64,000 nt of DNA from JBMNGG01 sp050949705 (GTDB lineage: Bacteria; Bacillota; Thermosediminibacteria; Thermosediminibacterales; Tepidanaerobacteraceae), in the NCBI GenBank assembly GCA_050949705.1, contig JBMNGG010000004.1, positions 124,001-188,000 of the forward strand, given 5' to 3'. Positions within the stretch are counted from its first letter, which is position 1; each line of letters begins with the position of its first letter. The translations under genes were made by a program, and so were the position numbers. The notes beneath the pieces were generated by a model. It made no database searches. It was not told where the DNA came from and saw only the letters and a program-made list of their open reading frames with translations. This document shows positions 25,210 to 34,161 of this stretch, piece by piece.

Positions 25210-27573
25210 ATGCTAACACCAAGAGTAAAGAAGCTAAAAGAACAGCTTCGTTCTACAAAACCGAATATTTGTGTTGAAAGAGCTAAATTAACCACCGAAG
25301 CCTACAAGAAATTTTTTAACGAACCTCCTGTATTATTGCGCGCTAAGTTACTAGACTACTTGTTAGAAAACAAGTCAATAGTTATAAACGAAGGAGAACT
25401 AATCGTTGGAAACTTGGGTAGCAAATACAGAAGTGCACCGGTATTTCCAGAATACGGAGCAAGATGGATAATTAACGAAATAGATGAATTTCCAACAAGA
25501 GGAACAGATCCTTTATACATTTCAGAAGAAGAAAAGTCCGAACTTCTAGATATATTAGGAGAGTGGGACGGAAAAGGTTTTGCAGAGGTAGCAGAATCCT
25601 ACCTAAGCGAAGAAGTTCTTGAAGCTGAAAGAGCCGGCGTATTATCAGTAGGTTCCAGAATCACCTCTACAGGTCACGTAGTACCAAACTATCCTAAACT
25701 ACTAAACCTTGGATTAGTAGGCATAATGGAACAAGCAGAAGAAGAAATGGCAAAAATAGGCCCAAGGACACATGACAACCAAAGAAAACACGATTTTCTA
25801 AACGCAGCAATAATAACCTGTAAAGCAGCCATAAAATTTGCCGAAAGATTTTCCGCCAAAGCAAAAGAACTAAGTGAAAACACGGAAGACCCCGTAAGAA
25901 AGAAAGAACTATTAGAAATAGCAGAGATATGCAAACATGTGCCCAAGAATCCCCCCAGAAGTTTCCATGAAGCATTACAGTTCCAGTGGTTTATACATTT
26001 AATCATGCAAATAGAGACAAATGGTCACTCAATAGGCTTGGGAAGATTTGACCAACACATGTATAAATACTACAAAGAAGATATAGAAAGCGGAAAAATA
26101 ACAAGAGATGAAGCAATAGAACTTATCCAATGTATGTGGATAAAAATGACAGAACTCCTTAAGATAAGAGACAGATTCGAAGCAGAAGCCTTTGCAGGCT
26201 ACCCCTTATGGCAGAACATGGCAATAGGAGGTCAAACCCCTGAAGGCTTAGATGCAACAAATGAACTTTCATTTGCCATACTAGATGCATATAGAGGAGT
26301 TCAGACCGTACAACCATCCTGCTCATTTAGACATCATGACAACATAAATAGAGAATTTTTCCGTAAAGCCTTAAAAATGTCCCAAGACGGCTTAGCAATG
26401 CCAGCATTTTACAACGACAAACTAGTTATACCCTTAGTATTAGCAAAAGGCGCAACAATAGAAGAAGCACGAGATTGGAGTATAGAAGGATGTGTAGAAC
26501 CTTTTGTAACCGGTAAATCAGATGGAAGACCCGTAGTTGGATACATTAACGGTCTTAAAATAATAGAATTGATACTAAATAACGGAGTAGACCCACTAAC
26601 CGGCAAACAAATAGGTTTAAAAACAGGAGAACTAGACACATTTAAGAGCTTAGACGACATAATGGTAGCCTTTGAGAAGAACCTAAAGCACTTCATCAAA
26701 CTAATGCTTGACAGCTATAACATAGTAGGCTCCCTACATGCAACAAGACTACCTGCAGTATTTGCATCAATAACAGTAGATGACTGCATAGCAAAGGGTA
26801 AGTCACTACAAGAAGGAGGAGCAAAATACAACTTCTCCGCAGCCTTTATTACAGCATTAGCAAACACCGTAGACTCATTAGCAGCAATAGAAGAAGTAGT
26901 ATTTAAAGACAAGACCCTAACCCTTAAAGAACTAAATGAGATACTAAAAACAAACTTTGAAGGCAATGAAAGAATAAGACAACTACTTATCAACAAACCA
27001 CCTAAATATGGAAATGATAATGATTTCGTAGACGGCTTAGCAAGAAAAATCCTTGCAATGTATAACCATGAACTAGAAAACTATAGAGACTCTCGTGGAG
27101 GCAAATACATTTTAACAGTATTATCAACATCCTTTAATGTATTACAAGGCAAATGCACAGGAGCATCTCCTGATGGTCGCAAAGCCTTTGAACCGAATTC
27201 CGACAACGCATCACCCTATGTAGGAAGAGACGTAAAAGGCCCCACAGCAGTATTAAAATCAGTAGCGAAAATAGACCAAATGAATTCTCTTGCAGGAGCC
27301 CTATTGAATTTAAAATTCGACTCGAACATAGTAAAAGGAGAAAAAGGTCTAGACATTCTAGAAAACGTAGTAGAAACATACTTTGATCTGATGGGAGAAC
27401 ATATACAGTTTAATGTTGCAAGTGCAGAGACCTTAAAAGCCGCACAAAAGAATCCTGAAGAATATGCAAACCTAATGGTAAGAGTTGCAGGATATTCCGC
27501 ATACTTTATAGAACTTGACAAAGCTGTTCAAGATAATATTATCGCAAGAACAGCACATAATGAAGCATCATAA
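25210..27573 (+). CDS. Glycyl radical enzyme (dehydratase/lyase type), copy 1
   Basis: 787 residues from ATG 25210; AAGGAGG sits 8 bases before it, whereas ATG 25204 is only 2 bases away. The active-site loop IEGCVEP holds the thiyl Cys (428) and general base Glu (430); the radical glycine is Gly761 in RVAGYSA near the C-terminus. The single Cys followed by Glu, instead of PFL's Cys-Cys, places it with eliminating enzymes (diol/glycerol dehydratase, choline lyase, hydroxyproline dehydratase). HypD-like features such as ERAKLTTEAYKK and NEGELIVGN occur, but no pyrroline-carboxylate reductase gene is near. Substrate not assignable. The enzyme is expected to be inactivated by oxygen. Followed by a terminator at 27629. 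Confidence 0.93.
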   Translation: MLTPRVKKLKEQLRSTKPNICVERAKLTTEAYKKFFNEPPVLLRAKLLDYLLENKSIVINEGELIVGNLGSKYRSAPVFPEYGARWIINEIDEFPTRGTDPLYISEEEKSELLDILGEWDGKGFAEVAESYLSEEVLEAERAGVLSVGSRITSTGHVVPNYPKLLNLGLVGIMEQAEEEMAKIGPRTHDNQRKHDFLNAAIITCKAAIKFAERFSAKAKELSENTEDPVRKKELLEIAEICKHVPKNPPRSFHEALQFQWFIHLIMQIETNGHSIGLGRFDQHMYKYYKEDIESGKITRDEAIELIQCMWIKMTELLKIRDRFEAEAFAGYPLWQNMAIGGQTPEGLDATNELSFAILDAYRGVQTVQPSCSFRHHDNINREFFRKALKMSQDGLAMPAFYNDKLVIPLVLAKGATIEEARDWSIEGCVEPFVTGKSDGRPVVGYINGLKIIELILNNGVDPLTGKQIGLKTGELDTFKSLDDIMVAFEKNLKHFIKLMLDSYNIVGSLHATRLPAVFASITVDDCIAKGKSLQEGGAKYNFSAAFITALANTVDSLAAIEEVVFKDKTLTLKELNEILKTNFEGNERIRQLLINKPPKYGNDNDFVDGLARKILAMYNHELENYRDSRGGKYILTVLSTSFNVLQGKCTGASPDGRKAFEPNSDNASPYVGRDVKGPTAVLKSVAKIDQMNSLAGALLNLKFDSNIVKGEKGLDILENVVETYFDLMGEHIQFNVASAETLKAAQKNPEEYANLMVRVAGYSAYFIELDKAVQDNIIARTAHNEAS

Positions 27574-27628
27574 TGGTATAAATTTATTTAATACTTAAAT
27601 ATTTATACCCAGCAAGAATGCACAACTG

Positions 27629-27673
27629 AAAAACCCCAATTTTATATTGACTTATTTTAAATTGGGGTTTTTT
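27629..27673 (+). terminator. Terminator after glycyl radical copy 1
   Basis: A perfect 14-bp stem (27629-27642 with 27659-27672) ending in a T-run. The CCCCAAT/ATTGGGG core recurs in the terminator after copy 2 although the surrounding sequence differs and both lie outside the repeat. Confidence 0.93.
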
Positions 27674-27697
27674 AAATAAAAAAAATATATAAGCGGG

Positions 27698-28579
27698 ATG
27701 ATGAAAATTATGAATAGCAGAGTAACAGGAAAAACAAAACTTTTTGCCAGTATTGGCGATCCAGTTGAACATAGTCTATCGCCTGAAATACACAACAGTA
27801 TTTTTGATTTAAATAATTTAAATAATGTTCACTTGCCAATAAAAATTACTACAGAGAATCTAGAAAAATATATTATTGTGCTAAGAAATAATTTTACCGG
27901 GTTAAGTGTAACAAAACCTCATAAGCAAAAAATAATACCTTATTTAGATGAGCTAGATGAAGAAGCCAAGTGGTATGGAGCTGTAAATGCTATAAAAGTG
28001 GAAAATGGAAAAATGATCGGATACAATACCGATGGCCATGGTTTTGTTAGAGCTTTGGAATCAGAAGGAATTGATATTACAGGGAAAAAAGTACTACTTA
28101 TCGGAGCAGGTGGTGCTGCTAGCGTTGTTGCAAATGAACTACTAAAATTAGGAGCAGATTTAACCATAAGTAACAGAACAATAAAAAAAGCTGAAGAGTT
28201 AAAAGAAAGATTGGCAACTAGATGGGATTCGGAAAGAATAAAAATATGCAGAGTGGATGACTTACAATCAGGATATTACGGAATTGTTAATGCTACATCT
28301 GTAGGAATGTATCCTGAAATAAACGGAATGCCTATAAAAGAAGATGTTCTAAAGGGAGCAAGTTTTGTATTTGATTTAATATATAATCCTTATCACACTC
28401 AATTGTTACAAAAAGCACAAGCTTATGGATGTAAATGTATAAATGGCTTTTCTATGTTGTTTTATCAAGCCGTAAAGGCTCAGGAAATTTGGACAGGTTT
28501 AACCCATGATAAAGACGCATTAGTATCATTGATGAATGAGATTGAGAATTATTTTCATAACATGAATGCAAAAAAGTAA
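27698..28579 (+). CDS. Shikimate dehydrogenase family protein
   Basis: 293 residues, AroE fold. Substrate-site motifs GDPVEHSLSPEIHNS and SVTKPHK (catalytic Lys), NTDGHGF, the NADP-binding GAGGAAS with SNRT, and NATSVGMYP. These are the complete shikimate/quinate dehydrogenase signatures. It is not next to other aromatic-pathway genes; it stands alone between the glycyl radical operon and the aspartase operon, so a catabolic quinate/shikimate role is as possible as biosynthesis. ATGs at 27698, 27701 and 27710 are all possible starts; the ribosome site is weak (GCGGG). Confidence 0.9.
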   Translation: MMKIMNSRVTGKTKLFASIGDPVEHSLSPEIHNSIFDLNNLNNVHLPIKITTENLEKYIIVLRNNFTGLSVTKPHKQKIIPYLDELDEEAKWYGAVNAIKVENGKMIGYNTDGHGFVRALESEGIDITGKKVLLIGAGGAASVVANELLKLGADLTISNRTIKKAEELKERLATRWDSERIKICRVDDLQSGYYGIVNATSVGMYPEINGMPIKEDVLKGASFVFDLIYNPYHTQLLQKAQAYGCKCINGFSMLFYQAVKAQEIWTGLTHDKDALVSLMNEIENYFHNMNAKK

Positions 28580-28856
28580 TATCATAAAAATCTTTGAATT
28601 TTTATCTATTCCAAGTCTATGTGAATTTACATTAAAATTGTATTGATTAGATAAGTAACAAGGTTAAACAGAATATGAATCGTATAAATAAAATATTTCA
28701 TTTATATAAGAGCAAACTTAGTATCAATGTTAAACACTGTTCTCAATTATTCTGTATACTGTATAAAGCAGCAGATATGAAATTAAATCTGTTACAATAA
28801 TTTACTTTTAAGAACGTTTAACCTAACAAAAATGACTTTTTAAAGGAGGAAGTTAA
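28580..28856 (+). other. Upstream region of the aspartase operon
   Basis: 277 AT-rich bases without a gene or a recognisable terminator after the shikimate dehydrogenase gene. It should hold the promoter of the aspartase-fumarase-malic enzyme operon, but several weak -10-like boxes compete and none has a convincing -35. AAAGGAGGAAG precedes ATG 28857. Confidence 0.4.
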
Positions 28857-30245
28857 ATGTCAAACCAACGAATAGAAAAAGACCTATTAGGAGAAAAGGA
28901 AATACCCAAAGAAGCGTATTATGGCATACAAACCCAACGCGCATTAGAAAACTTCCCAATTACCGGCTATACACCCAACAAAGAACTGATAAAAGCCATA
29001 GTAATGGTCAAAAAAGCAGCAGCACTGGCAAATATGAAAGTAGGGCAACTAGATAAAGAAAAAGCAGAAGCTATAATTAAAGCAGCCGACGAAATATTAG
29101 AAGGGAAATATATAGATCATTTTGTAGTGGACGTCATACAAGGTGGTGCTGGCACATCCCTTAACATGAACGCTAACGAAGTAATCGCAAATAGAGCCAT
29201 AGAAATCCTAGGAGGAGAAAAAGGCAACTACAAACTAATCTCACCAAACACCCATGTAAACATGTCCCAATCAACCAACGATGCATTCCCCACAGCTATA
29301 AGAATTGCCATATTAAACCTAGTTAAAAACCTACTGAAAGAACTAGAAGAATTAGACAAAGCCCTAATGGCCAAAGCAAAAGAATTCGATGATGTAATAA
29401 AGATGGGTCGTACACACCTTCAAGATGCCGTTCCAATTCGCCTAGGCCAAGAATTTAGCGCATATGCCAAAGCAATAAGAAGAGACATCGACAGAATAAA
29501 AACAGCGTCAGAAGCCCTAAACGAAGTAAACATGGGAGCCACAGCAGTAGGTACTGGCTTAAATGCAAAAATAAAATATATCGAATCAGTAATAGAAAAC
29601 CTAAGAGAAATTACCGGTCTACCCATCTGTGGCACTGACAACATGGTAGATGCAACACAAAATACCGATACACTTGCAGCATTTTCAAGCAGCCTAAAAC
29701 TACTGGCATTAAACCTATCCAAGATAGCCAATGACCTAAGACTAATGGCATCAGGCCCAAGAACCGGAATAAAAGAAATAAACCTACCTGCCATGCAGCC
29801 AGGTTCATCAATCATGCCAGGCAAAGTAAACCCAGTTATGGCAGAAGTGGTAAACCAAGTGGCCTTCCAAGTAATTGGCAATGACCACACTGTTGCCCTT
29901 GCAGTAAAAGCAGGTCAACTAGAACTAAACGTCATGGAACCTGTAATGGTATTTAACATAATACAATCTATGGAGATACTTACAAATGTACTAAAAGTCT
30001 TTAGAGAAAAATGCATAAATGGAATAACAGCAAACAAAGAAAGATGTCAAGACATGGTAGAAAAAAGCGTGGGCATCATTACCGCATTAGTACCCTATAT
30101 AGGTTATGAAGAATCATCAAACCTTGCAAAAGAAGTTATGAAAAGCGACAAAACAGTGCCCGAATTAGTATCAGAAAAAGGCATATTAACTCCCGAACAA
30201 ATAAAAGCAGTGTTAAGTCCCAAGGCAATGACAGAACCTAAATAA
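28857..30245 (+). CDS. aspA: Aspartate ammonia-lyase (aspartase)
   Basis: Deaminates L-aspartate to fumarate. 462 residues, full length. Start region KDLLGEKEIPKEAYYGIQT; the fumarase/aspartase superfamily signature GSSIMPGKVNP with the catalytic Ser loop; NTHVNMSQSTND and GRTHLQDAVPI line the active site. SPNTHVNMSQSTND is also seen in class II fumarases, but the Tyr-Gly-Ile-Gln-Thr start and the neighbouring Fe-S fumarase favour aspartase. First gene of an operon with fumarase and malic enzyme that would take aspartate to pyruvate. Confidence 0.92.
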   Translation: MSNQRIEKDLLGEKEIPKEAYYGIQTQRALENFPITGYTPNKELIKAIVMVKKAAALANMKVGQLDKEKAEAIIKAADEILEGKYIDHFVVDVIQGGAGTSLNMNANEVIANRAIEILGGEKGNYKLISPNTHVNMSQSTNDAFPTAIRIAILNLVKNLLKELEELDKALMAKAKEFDDVIKMGRTHLQDAVPIRLGQEFSAYAKAIRRDIDRIKTASEALNEVNMGATAVGTGLNAKIKYIESVIENLREITGLPICGTDNMVDATQNTDTLAAFSSSLKLLALNLSKIANDLRLMASGPRTGIKEINLPAMQPGSSIMPGKVNPVMAEVVNQVAFQVIGNDHTVALAVKAGQLELNVMEPVMVFNIIQSMEILTNVLKVFREKCINGITANKERCQDMVEKSVGIITALVPYIGYEESSNLAKEVMKSDKTVPELVSEKGILTPEQIKAVLSPKAMTEPK

Positions 30246-30286
30246 AAAAGAAAATCTCGCCAAATATGGTTAATGAGGTGAATTAT

Positions 30287-31132
30287 GTGAGAGAGATTAA
30301 AGCACAGGAAATAAAAGACACTGTTAAAGAACTATTCTTAAAAGCTAACTATCATATCGGAAAAGACATATATGACAAACTCAAAGAAAGATACGAAAAA
30401 GAAGAATCCGAGGTAGGCAAATCCGTATTAAATCAAATTATAAAAAATGATGAAATAGCAGCAAAAGAAGAAATAGCCCTATGTCAAGATACGGGTATGG
30501 CAGTTCTTTTTATAGAGCTTGGCCAAGAAGTTGCCATAGTAGATGGCGATTTTAACGAAGCCATAAATCAGGGAGTAAGAGAAGCATATAAAGACGGATA
30601 TTTAAGAAAGTCAGTAGTAAATGATCCTGTCTTTGACAGAATAAACACAAAAGACAACACACCAGCTATAACACACCTAAAAATAGTACCTGGAGACAAA
30701 GTAAAGATAGCAGTAACTGCTAAAGGATTTGGCAGTGAAAACATGAGCAGAATAAAAATGCTAAAACCTGCCGATGGAGTAGAAGGAGTAAAAGAATTCA
30801 TAATAAAAACAGCAGTAGAAGCCGGCCCAAATCCTTGTCCGCCGATTATAGTAGGAGTAGGTATCGGAGGCACAATGGAAATGGCTGCAATACTATCTAA
30901 AAAAGCTTTACTTAGACCTGTTGGAAAAAATAATGAAGATACAAGATATGCAAACCTTGAAAAAGAAATACTAGAAGAAATAAACAAATCCGGTATAGGT
31001 CCTGCAGGTCTTGGCGGAAGAACCACAGCACTTTCGGTAAATATCGAATATTTACCCACCCATATTGCCGGTCTGCCGGTAGCGGTAAATATCTGCTGTC
31101 ATGCATCCCGACATGCCGAAAAGACCATATAA
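30287..31132 (+). CDS. Fumarate hydratase class I, alpha subunit
   Basis: Fe-S hydratase interconverting fumarate and malate; acts with the beta subunit encoded next. 281 residues. The cluster cysteines are in CQDTGMAVLF, GPNPCPP and the C-terminal CCHASRHA. Start taken as GTG 30287, six bases after GAGGTG; the annotatable ATG at 30266 has no site. 41 bases after aspA, 18 bases before the beta gene. Oxygen sensitivity is expected from the exposed cluster. The motif set also occurs in L-tartrate dehydratase alpha, but malic enzyme downstream fits fumarase. Confidence 0.92.
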   Translation: MREIKAQEIKDTVKELFLKANYHIGKDIYDKLKERYEKEESEVGKSVLNQIIKNDEIAAKEEIALCQDTGMAVLFIELGQEVAIVDGDFNEAINQGVREAYKDGYLRKSVVNDPVFDRINTKDNTPAITHLKIVPGDKVKIAVTAKGFGSENMSRIKMLKPADGVEGVKEFIIKTAVEAGPNPCPPIIVGVGIGGTMEMAAILSKKALLRPVGKNNEDTRYANLEKEILEEINKSGIGPAGLGGRTTALSVNIEYLPTHIAGLPVAVNICCHASRHAEKTI

Positions 31133-31150
31133 ATGTAGGAGGGAAAACTG

Positions 31151-31708
31151 GTGGAAAATGTAATTAGAATAAAAACCCCCATTACTACAGAAGAAGTTAG
31201 AAAGCTAAAAGCTAGAGATAGTGTCCTGATAACAGGAGAGATTTACACAGGAAGGGATGCGGCCCACAAGCGACTAATAGAACTTTTAAAAAGTGGAAAA
31301 GAGCTTCCCATAGATTTAAATGGTCAGATAATATACTATGTAGGCCCTGCTCCTGCCAAACCTGGATATGCTTCAGGTCCTGCAGGCCCTACCACAAGTT
31401 ACAGAATGGATCCTTATGCACCAGAATTATTAAAACTAGGCCTTAAAGGAATGATTGGAAAAGGCACAAGATCCAAAGAAGTAATAGATGCAATGAAAGA
31501 AAACGGTGCAGTTTACTTTGGAGCTGTAGGCGGGGCAGCTGCCTTGATTTCCAAAAGCATAAAAAAAGTTGAAGTAGTCTGCTATGAAGACTTAGGTGCT
31601 GAGGCAATACACAAATTTTACGTAGAAGATTTCCCTGCAATAGTTGTCATAGATTCCGAAGGAAACAACCTTTACGAAACAGAACCAAAAAAATATAAAA
31701 TAAAATAA
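31151..31708 (+). CDS. Fumarate hydratase class I, beta subunit
   Basis: 185-residue partner of the alpha subunit. Hallmarks: RKLKARDSVLITGEIYTGRDAAHKR, GPAPAKPG, GPTTSYRMD and GKGTRSKE. GTG 31151 with TAGGAGGG. Two-subunit form typical of clostridia and archaea; in others the two are fused. Confidence 0.93.
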   Translation: MENVIRIKTPITTEEVRKLKARDSVLITGEIYTGRDAAHKRLIELLKSGKELPIDLNGQIIYYVGPAPAKPGYASGPAGPTTSYRMDPYAPELLKLGLKGMIGKGTRSKEVIDAMKENGAVYFGAVGGAAALISKSIKKVEVVCYEDLGAEAIHKFYVEDFPAIVVIDSEGNNLYETEPKKYKIK

Positions 31709-31738
31709 AAAAACACTAAATAAACAGGAGGTATTTAA

Positions 31739-32953
31739 GTGGATATTAAACAAGAAGCATTAAAACTTCACATCGACAGCCAAGGCAAATTAGAAGTAAT
31801 AAGTAAAGTACCTGTAAACGATGCAAAGGATTTAAGTCTCGCCTATACCCCCGGTGTAGCTGAACCATGTAAAGAAATACACAAGGATCCGGATACTGTA
31901 TATAAATATACAATAAAAGGCCGGACAGTTGCAGTAGTTACAGATGGGTCAGCAGTTCTAGGCTTAGGAAATATCGGTGCAGCTGCCGGAATGCCGGTTA
32001 TGGAAGGAAAATCAGTACTCTTTAAAAACTTCGGTGGCGTAGATGCATTTCCCATATGTCTTGATACCCAAGATGTAGATGAAATCGTAAAAACAGTAAA
32101 ATACCTAGCTCCAACCTTTGGAGGAATAAACTTAGAAGACATATCTGCACCTAGATGTTTTGAAATAGAAAAGAGATTAAAAGAAGAACTTGATATCCCA
32201 ATTTTCCATGATGACCAACACGGCACAGCCATTGTAGTATTAGCTGCAATCATCAATGCCCTTAAAATAGTTAAAAAAGACATAAAAGACGTAAAGGTTT
32301 CCATAAGCGGAGCAGGAGCAGCCGGTGTTGCTATAGCTAAACTACTCCTTTCTGCAGGCGTTAATGATGTAGTACTATGTGACAGTAAAGGAATCATATC
32401 AAAAGACAGAGCAAACCTAAATGCCAGCAAACAAGAATTAGCAGAAATAACAAATAAAGAAGGTATAAATGGAACAATCGCCGATGCCATAAAAGATACT
32501 GATATATTTGTAGGCGTATCCGGTCCCGGAACAGTTACACAAGACATGTTAAAAGCCATGGCAAAAGATTCAATAGTCTTTGCATTAGCAAACCCAATTC
32601 CAGAAATATACCCAGACGAAGCAAAAGCAGCAGGAGCAAAAGTAGTAGGTACAGGTCGCTCAGATTTTCCAAACCAAATAAACAACGTGCTGGCATTTCC
32701 GGGTATTTTCCGCGGAGCTTTAGAATCAAGAGCTACAGATATAAATGAAGAGATGAAAATCGCAGCAGCTCATGCGATAGCATCACTTATTACTGAAGAT
32801 GAACTAACACCTGATTACTGCATTCCCGGAGCTTTTGATAAGAGAGTAGCAGCACATGTAGCATGTGAAGTTGCCAAAGCTGCAATTAAGACTGGTGTTG
32901 CCAAACTTAAAATAGATCCGGAAGAACTGAAGGAAACAATAATGAAAGAATAA
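31739..32953 (+). CDS. NAD(P)-dependent malic enzyme, short form
   Basis: Oxidatively decarboxylates malate to pyruvate. 404 residues: the catalytic domain only, without the C-terminal phosphotransacetylase-like domain of the long bacterial forms. Seen: LAYTPGVAEPC (Tyr), TVAVVTDGSAVLGLGNIG, the catalytic Lys region MEGKSVLFKNFGG, FHDDQHGTA (metal site) and the nucleotide-binding SGAGAAGV. GTG 31739 with AGGAGG. Closes the aspA-fum-mae operon. Confidence 0.94.
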   Translation: MDIKQEALKLHIDSQGKLEVISKVPVNDAKDLSLAYTPGVAEPCKEIHKDPDTVYKYTIKGRTVAVVTDGSAVLGLGNIGAAAGMPVMEGKSVLFKNFGGVDAFPICLDTQDVDEIVKTVKYLAPTFGGINLEDISAPRCFEIEKRLKEELDIPIFHDDQHGTAIVVLAAIINALKIVKKDIKDVKVSISGAGAAGVAIAKLLLSAGVNDVVLCDSKGIISKDRANLNASKQELAEITNKEGINGTIADAIKDTDIFVGVSGPGTVTQDMLKAMAKDSIVFALANPIPEIYPDEAKAAGAKVVGTGRSDFPNQINNVLAFPGIFRGALESRATDINEEMKIAAAHAIASLITEDELTPDYCIPGAFDKRVAAHVACEVAKAAIKTGVAKLKIDPEELKETIMKE

Positions 32954-33271
32954 ACATTTACAAAGATACAGACCAATTATTATACTTTTGCAAAGAGGAA
33001 CAATACTAACCAAGCCCTTTGGCCAAAAGCTTCATGAAAAAACTGCGAAAAATATATTTTAACCGCTGTCTATAGGTGTAAGGGTAATAAAAAAGAACAA
33101 TGTTTATATTGTAGGATTCTTAAATAAGAATACGGCAGGGTTTTTCATGGAAAATGGTATTTATATGGGTAAAAACCCCTGCCGTATTTATTTGGAAACA
33201 TCTATGTAGGTTCGACTTGATATATGAAAAACTGAGAATAGGCAGGCTATTTAAATAGGGAGGTAACTTTA
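32954..33271 (+). other. Spacer after the malic enzyme operon
   Basis: 318 bases with no gene. An inverted repeat around TTTGGCCAAA (33015-33035) and the terminator at 33129-33188 are the only structures seen. Confidence 0.5.
33129..33188 (+). terminator. Long terminator after malic enzyme
   Basis: 33129-33145 pairs with 33171-33188 (17 bp with one bulged C), 25-base loop, T-rich tail. It ends the aspA operon 180 bases after the stop codon. Confidence 0.8.
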
Positions 33272-34030
33272 GTGAATTTCACTGATAAAGTAGTAATAGT
33301 AACAGGAAGCGGTGCCGGAATAGGTAGATCCGCAGCAATTGAATTTGCCAATGCTGGCGCAAAGGTTATTGTCAACTCGAGAAGTGAAATAACTGGTTCT
33401 GAAACGGCAGAACTCATAAGGCAAAGTGGTCATGAAGCAACTTTTGTGCAGGGTGATGTATCCTCTGAGGATACGGCAAAAGCTCTTATTGAAAAGGCTG
33501 TTTCCAAATACAATAAGTTGGATGTTGTTGTTAACTGTGCTGGTATTGTAGTGCCTGGGCGTATCGAAGATACTAGTTTAGAGGATTGGGAAAAAAATAT
33601 GCAGGTAAATGCTCGTGGAGTGTTTTTAGTATGTAAGCATGCTATAATCCAGATGAAAAAACAAAGATCAGGTGTTATAGTAAATGTTGCTTCTATTGTA
33701 GCAGTTAAAGGTGTAAAAGAGCGAGCTGCATATAGCGCCTCTAAAGGTGCCGTACTAGCTCTTACGAGAGCCTTGGCAGCAGATCACACCAAAGACAATA
33801 TTCGTGTAAATTGTGTTTGCCCTGGTACAATTCTCACTCCTTCTCTTGAGTATCGTATAAAAAATTCGGATGATCCAGATAAAATGTTAAAAGATTTTGT
33901 TGATCGCCAACCAATGGGCAGGCTTGGGAAACCTGAGGAAATTGCTCAAGCAATATTGTTTGCAGCATCTGATGAAGCTGCATTTTTGGATGGAGCCAAT
34001 ATTGTGATTGATGGTGGTATGGCGATATAA
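33272..34030 (+). CDS. Short-chain dehydrogenase/reductase
   Basis: Classical 252-residue SDR. TGSGAGIGR (cofactor loop), NCAG, catalytic Ser in VNVASIV, YSASK (Tyr/Lys), then CPGTILTP. NSR after the second strand suggests NADP preference. Related to 3-oxoacyl-ACP reductases and sugar/alcohol dehydrogenases; the true substrate is not readable. GTG 33272 with GGGAGG. Monocistronic by spacing. Confidence 0.88.
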   Translation: MNFTDKVVIVTGSGAGIGRSAAIEFANAGAKVIVNSRSEITGSETAELIRQSGHEATFVQGDVSSEDTAKALIEKAVSKYNKLDVVVNCAGIVVPGRIEDTSLEDWEKNMQVNARGVFLVCKHAIIQMKKQRSGVIVNVASIVAVKGVKERAAYSASKGAVLALTRALAADHTKDNIRVNCVCPGTILTPSLEYRIKNSDDPDKMLKDFVDRQPMGRLGKPEEIAQAILFAASDEAAFLDGANIVIDGGMAI

Positions 34031-34161
34031 AAGCTGACTAAGCTAATTAGTTGTTAACTTGTAAAACAGATATTAAAACAAGTGATATATAAATAATAAA
34101 ACTGTACATAATAAGTAGAGAACTTTTTAGGGAGATTATTAAATATAAGGAGGTAATTGTT

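Larger units (their letters stand above)
24198..27576 (+). repeat. 3,379-bp direct repeat, copy 1 (glycyl radical activase + enzyme)
   Basis: Identical to 37570-40948 apart from a C/T difference at 26388/39760 (silent, Asp codon); that is the one mismatch I found by eye. The repeat begins 32 bases before the activase ATG and ends three bases after the stop codon of the enzyme gene, so it carries coding sequence and ribosome sites but no promoter or terminator. No insertion-sequence ends or target-site duplication are visible at the borders. Confidence 0.97.

Noticed and set aside
25210..27573. Naming the enzyme pyruvate formate-lyase or hydroxyproline dehydratase
   Set aside because: The active site is Cys-Val-Glu, not Cys-Cys; the HypD-associated proC is absent. 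Only the type of chemistry is supported.
24198..27576. Mobile element as cause of the duplication
   Set aside because: No transposase, terminal inverted repeats or target-site duplication at either border.
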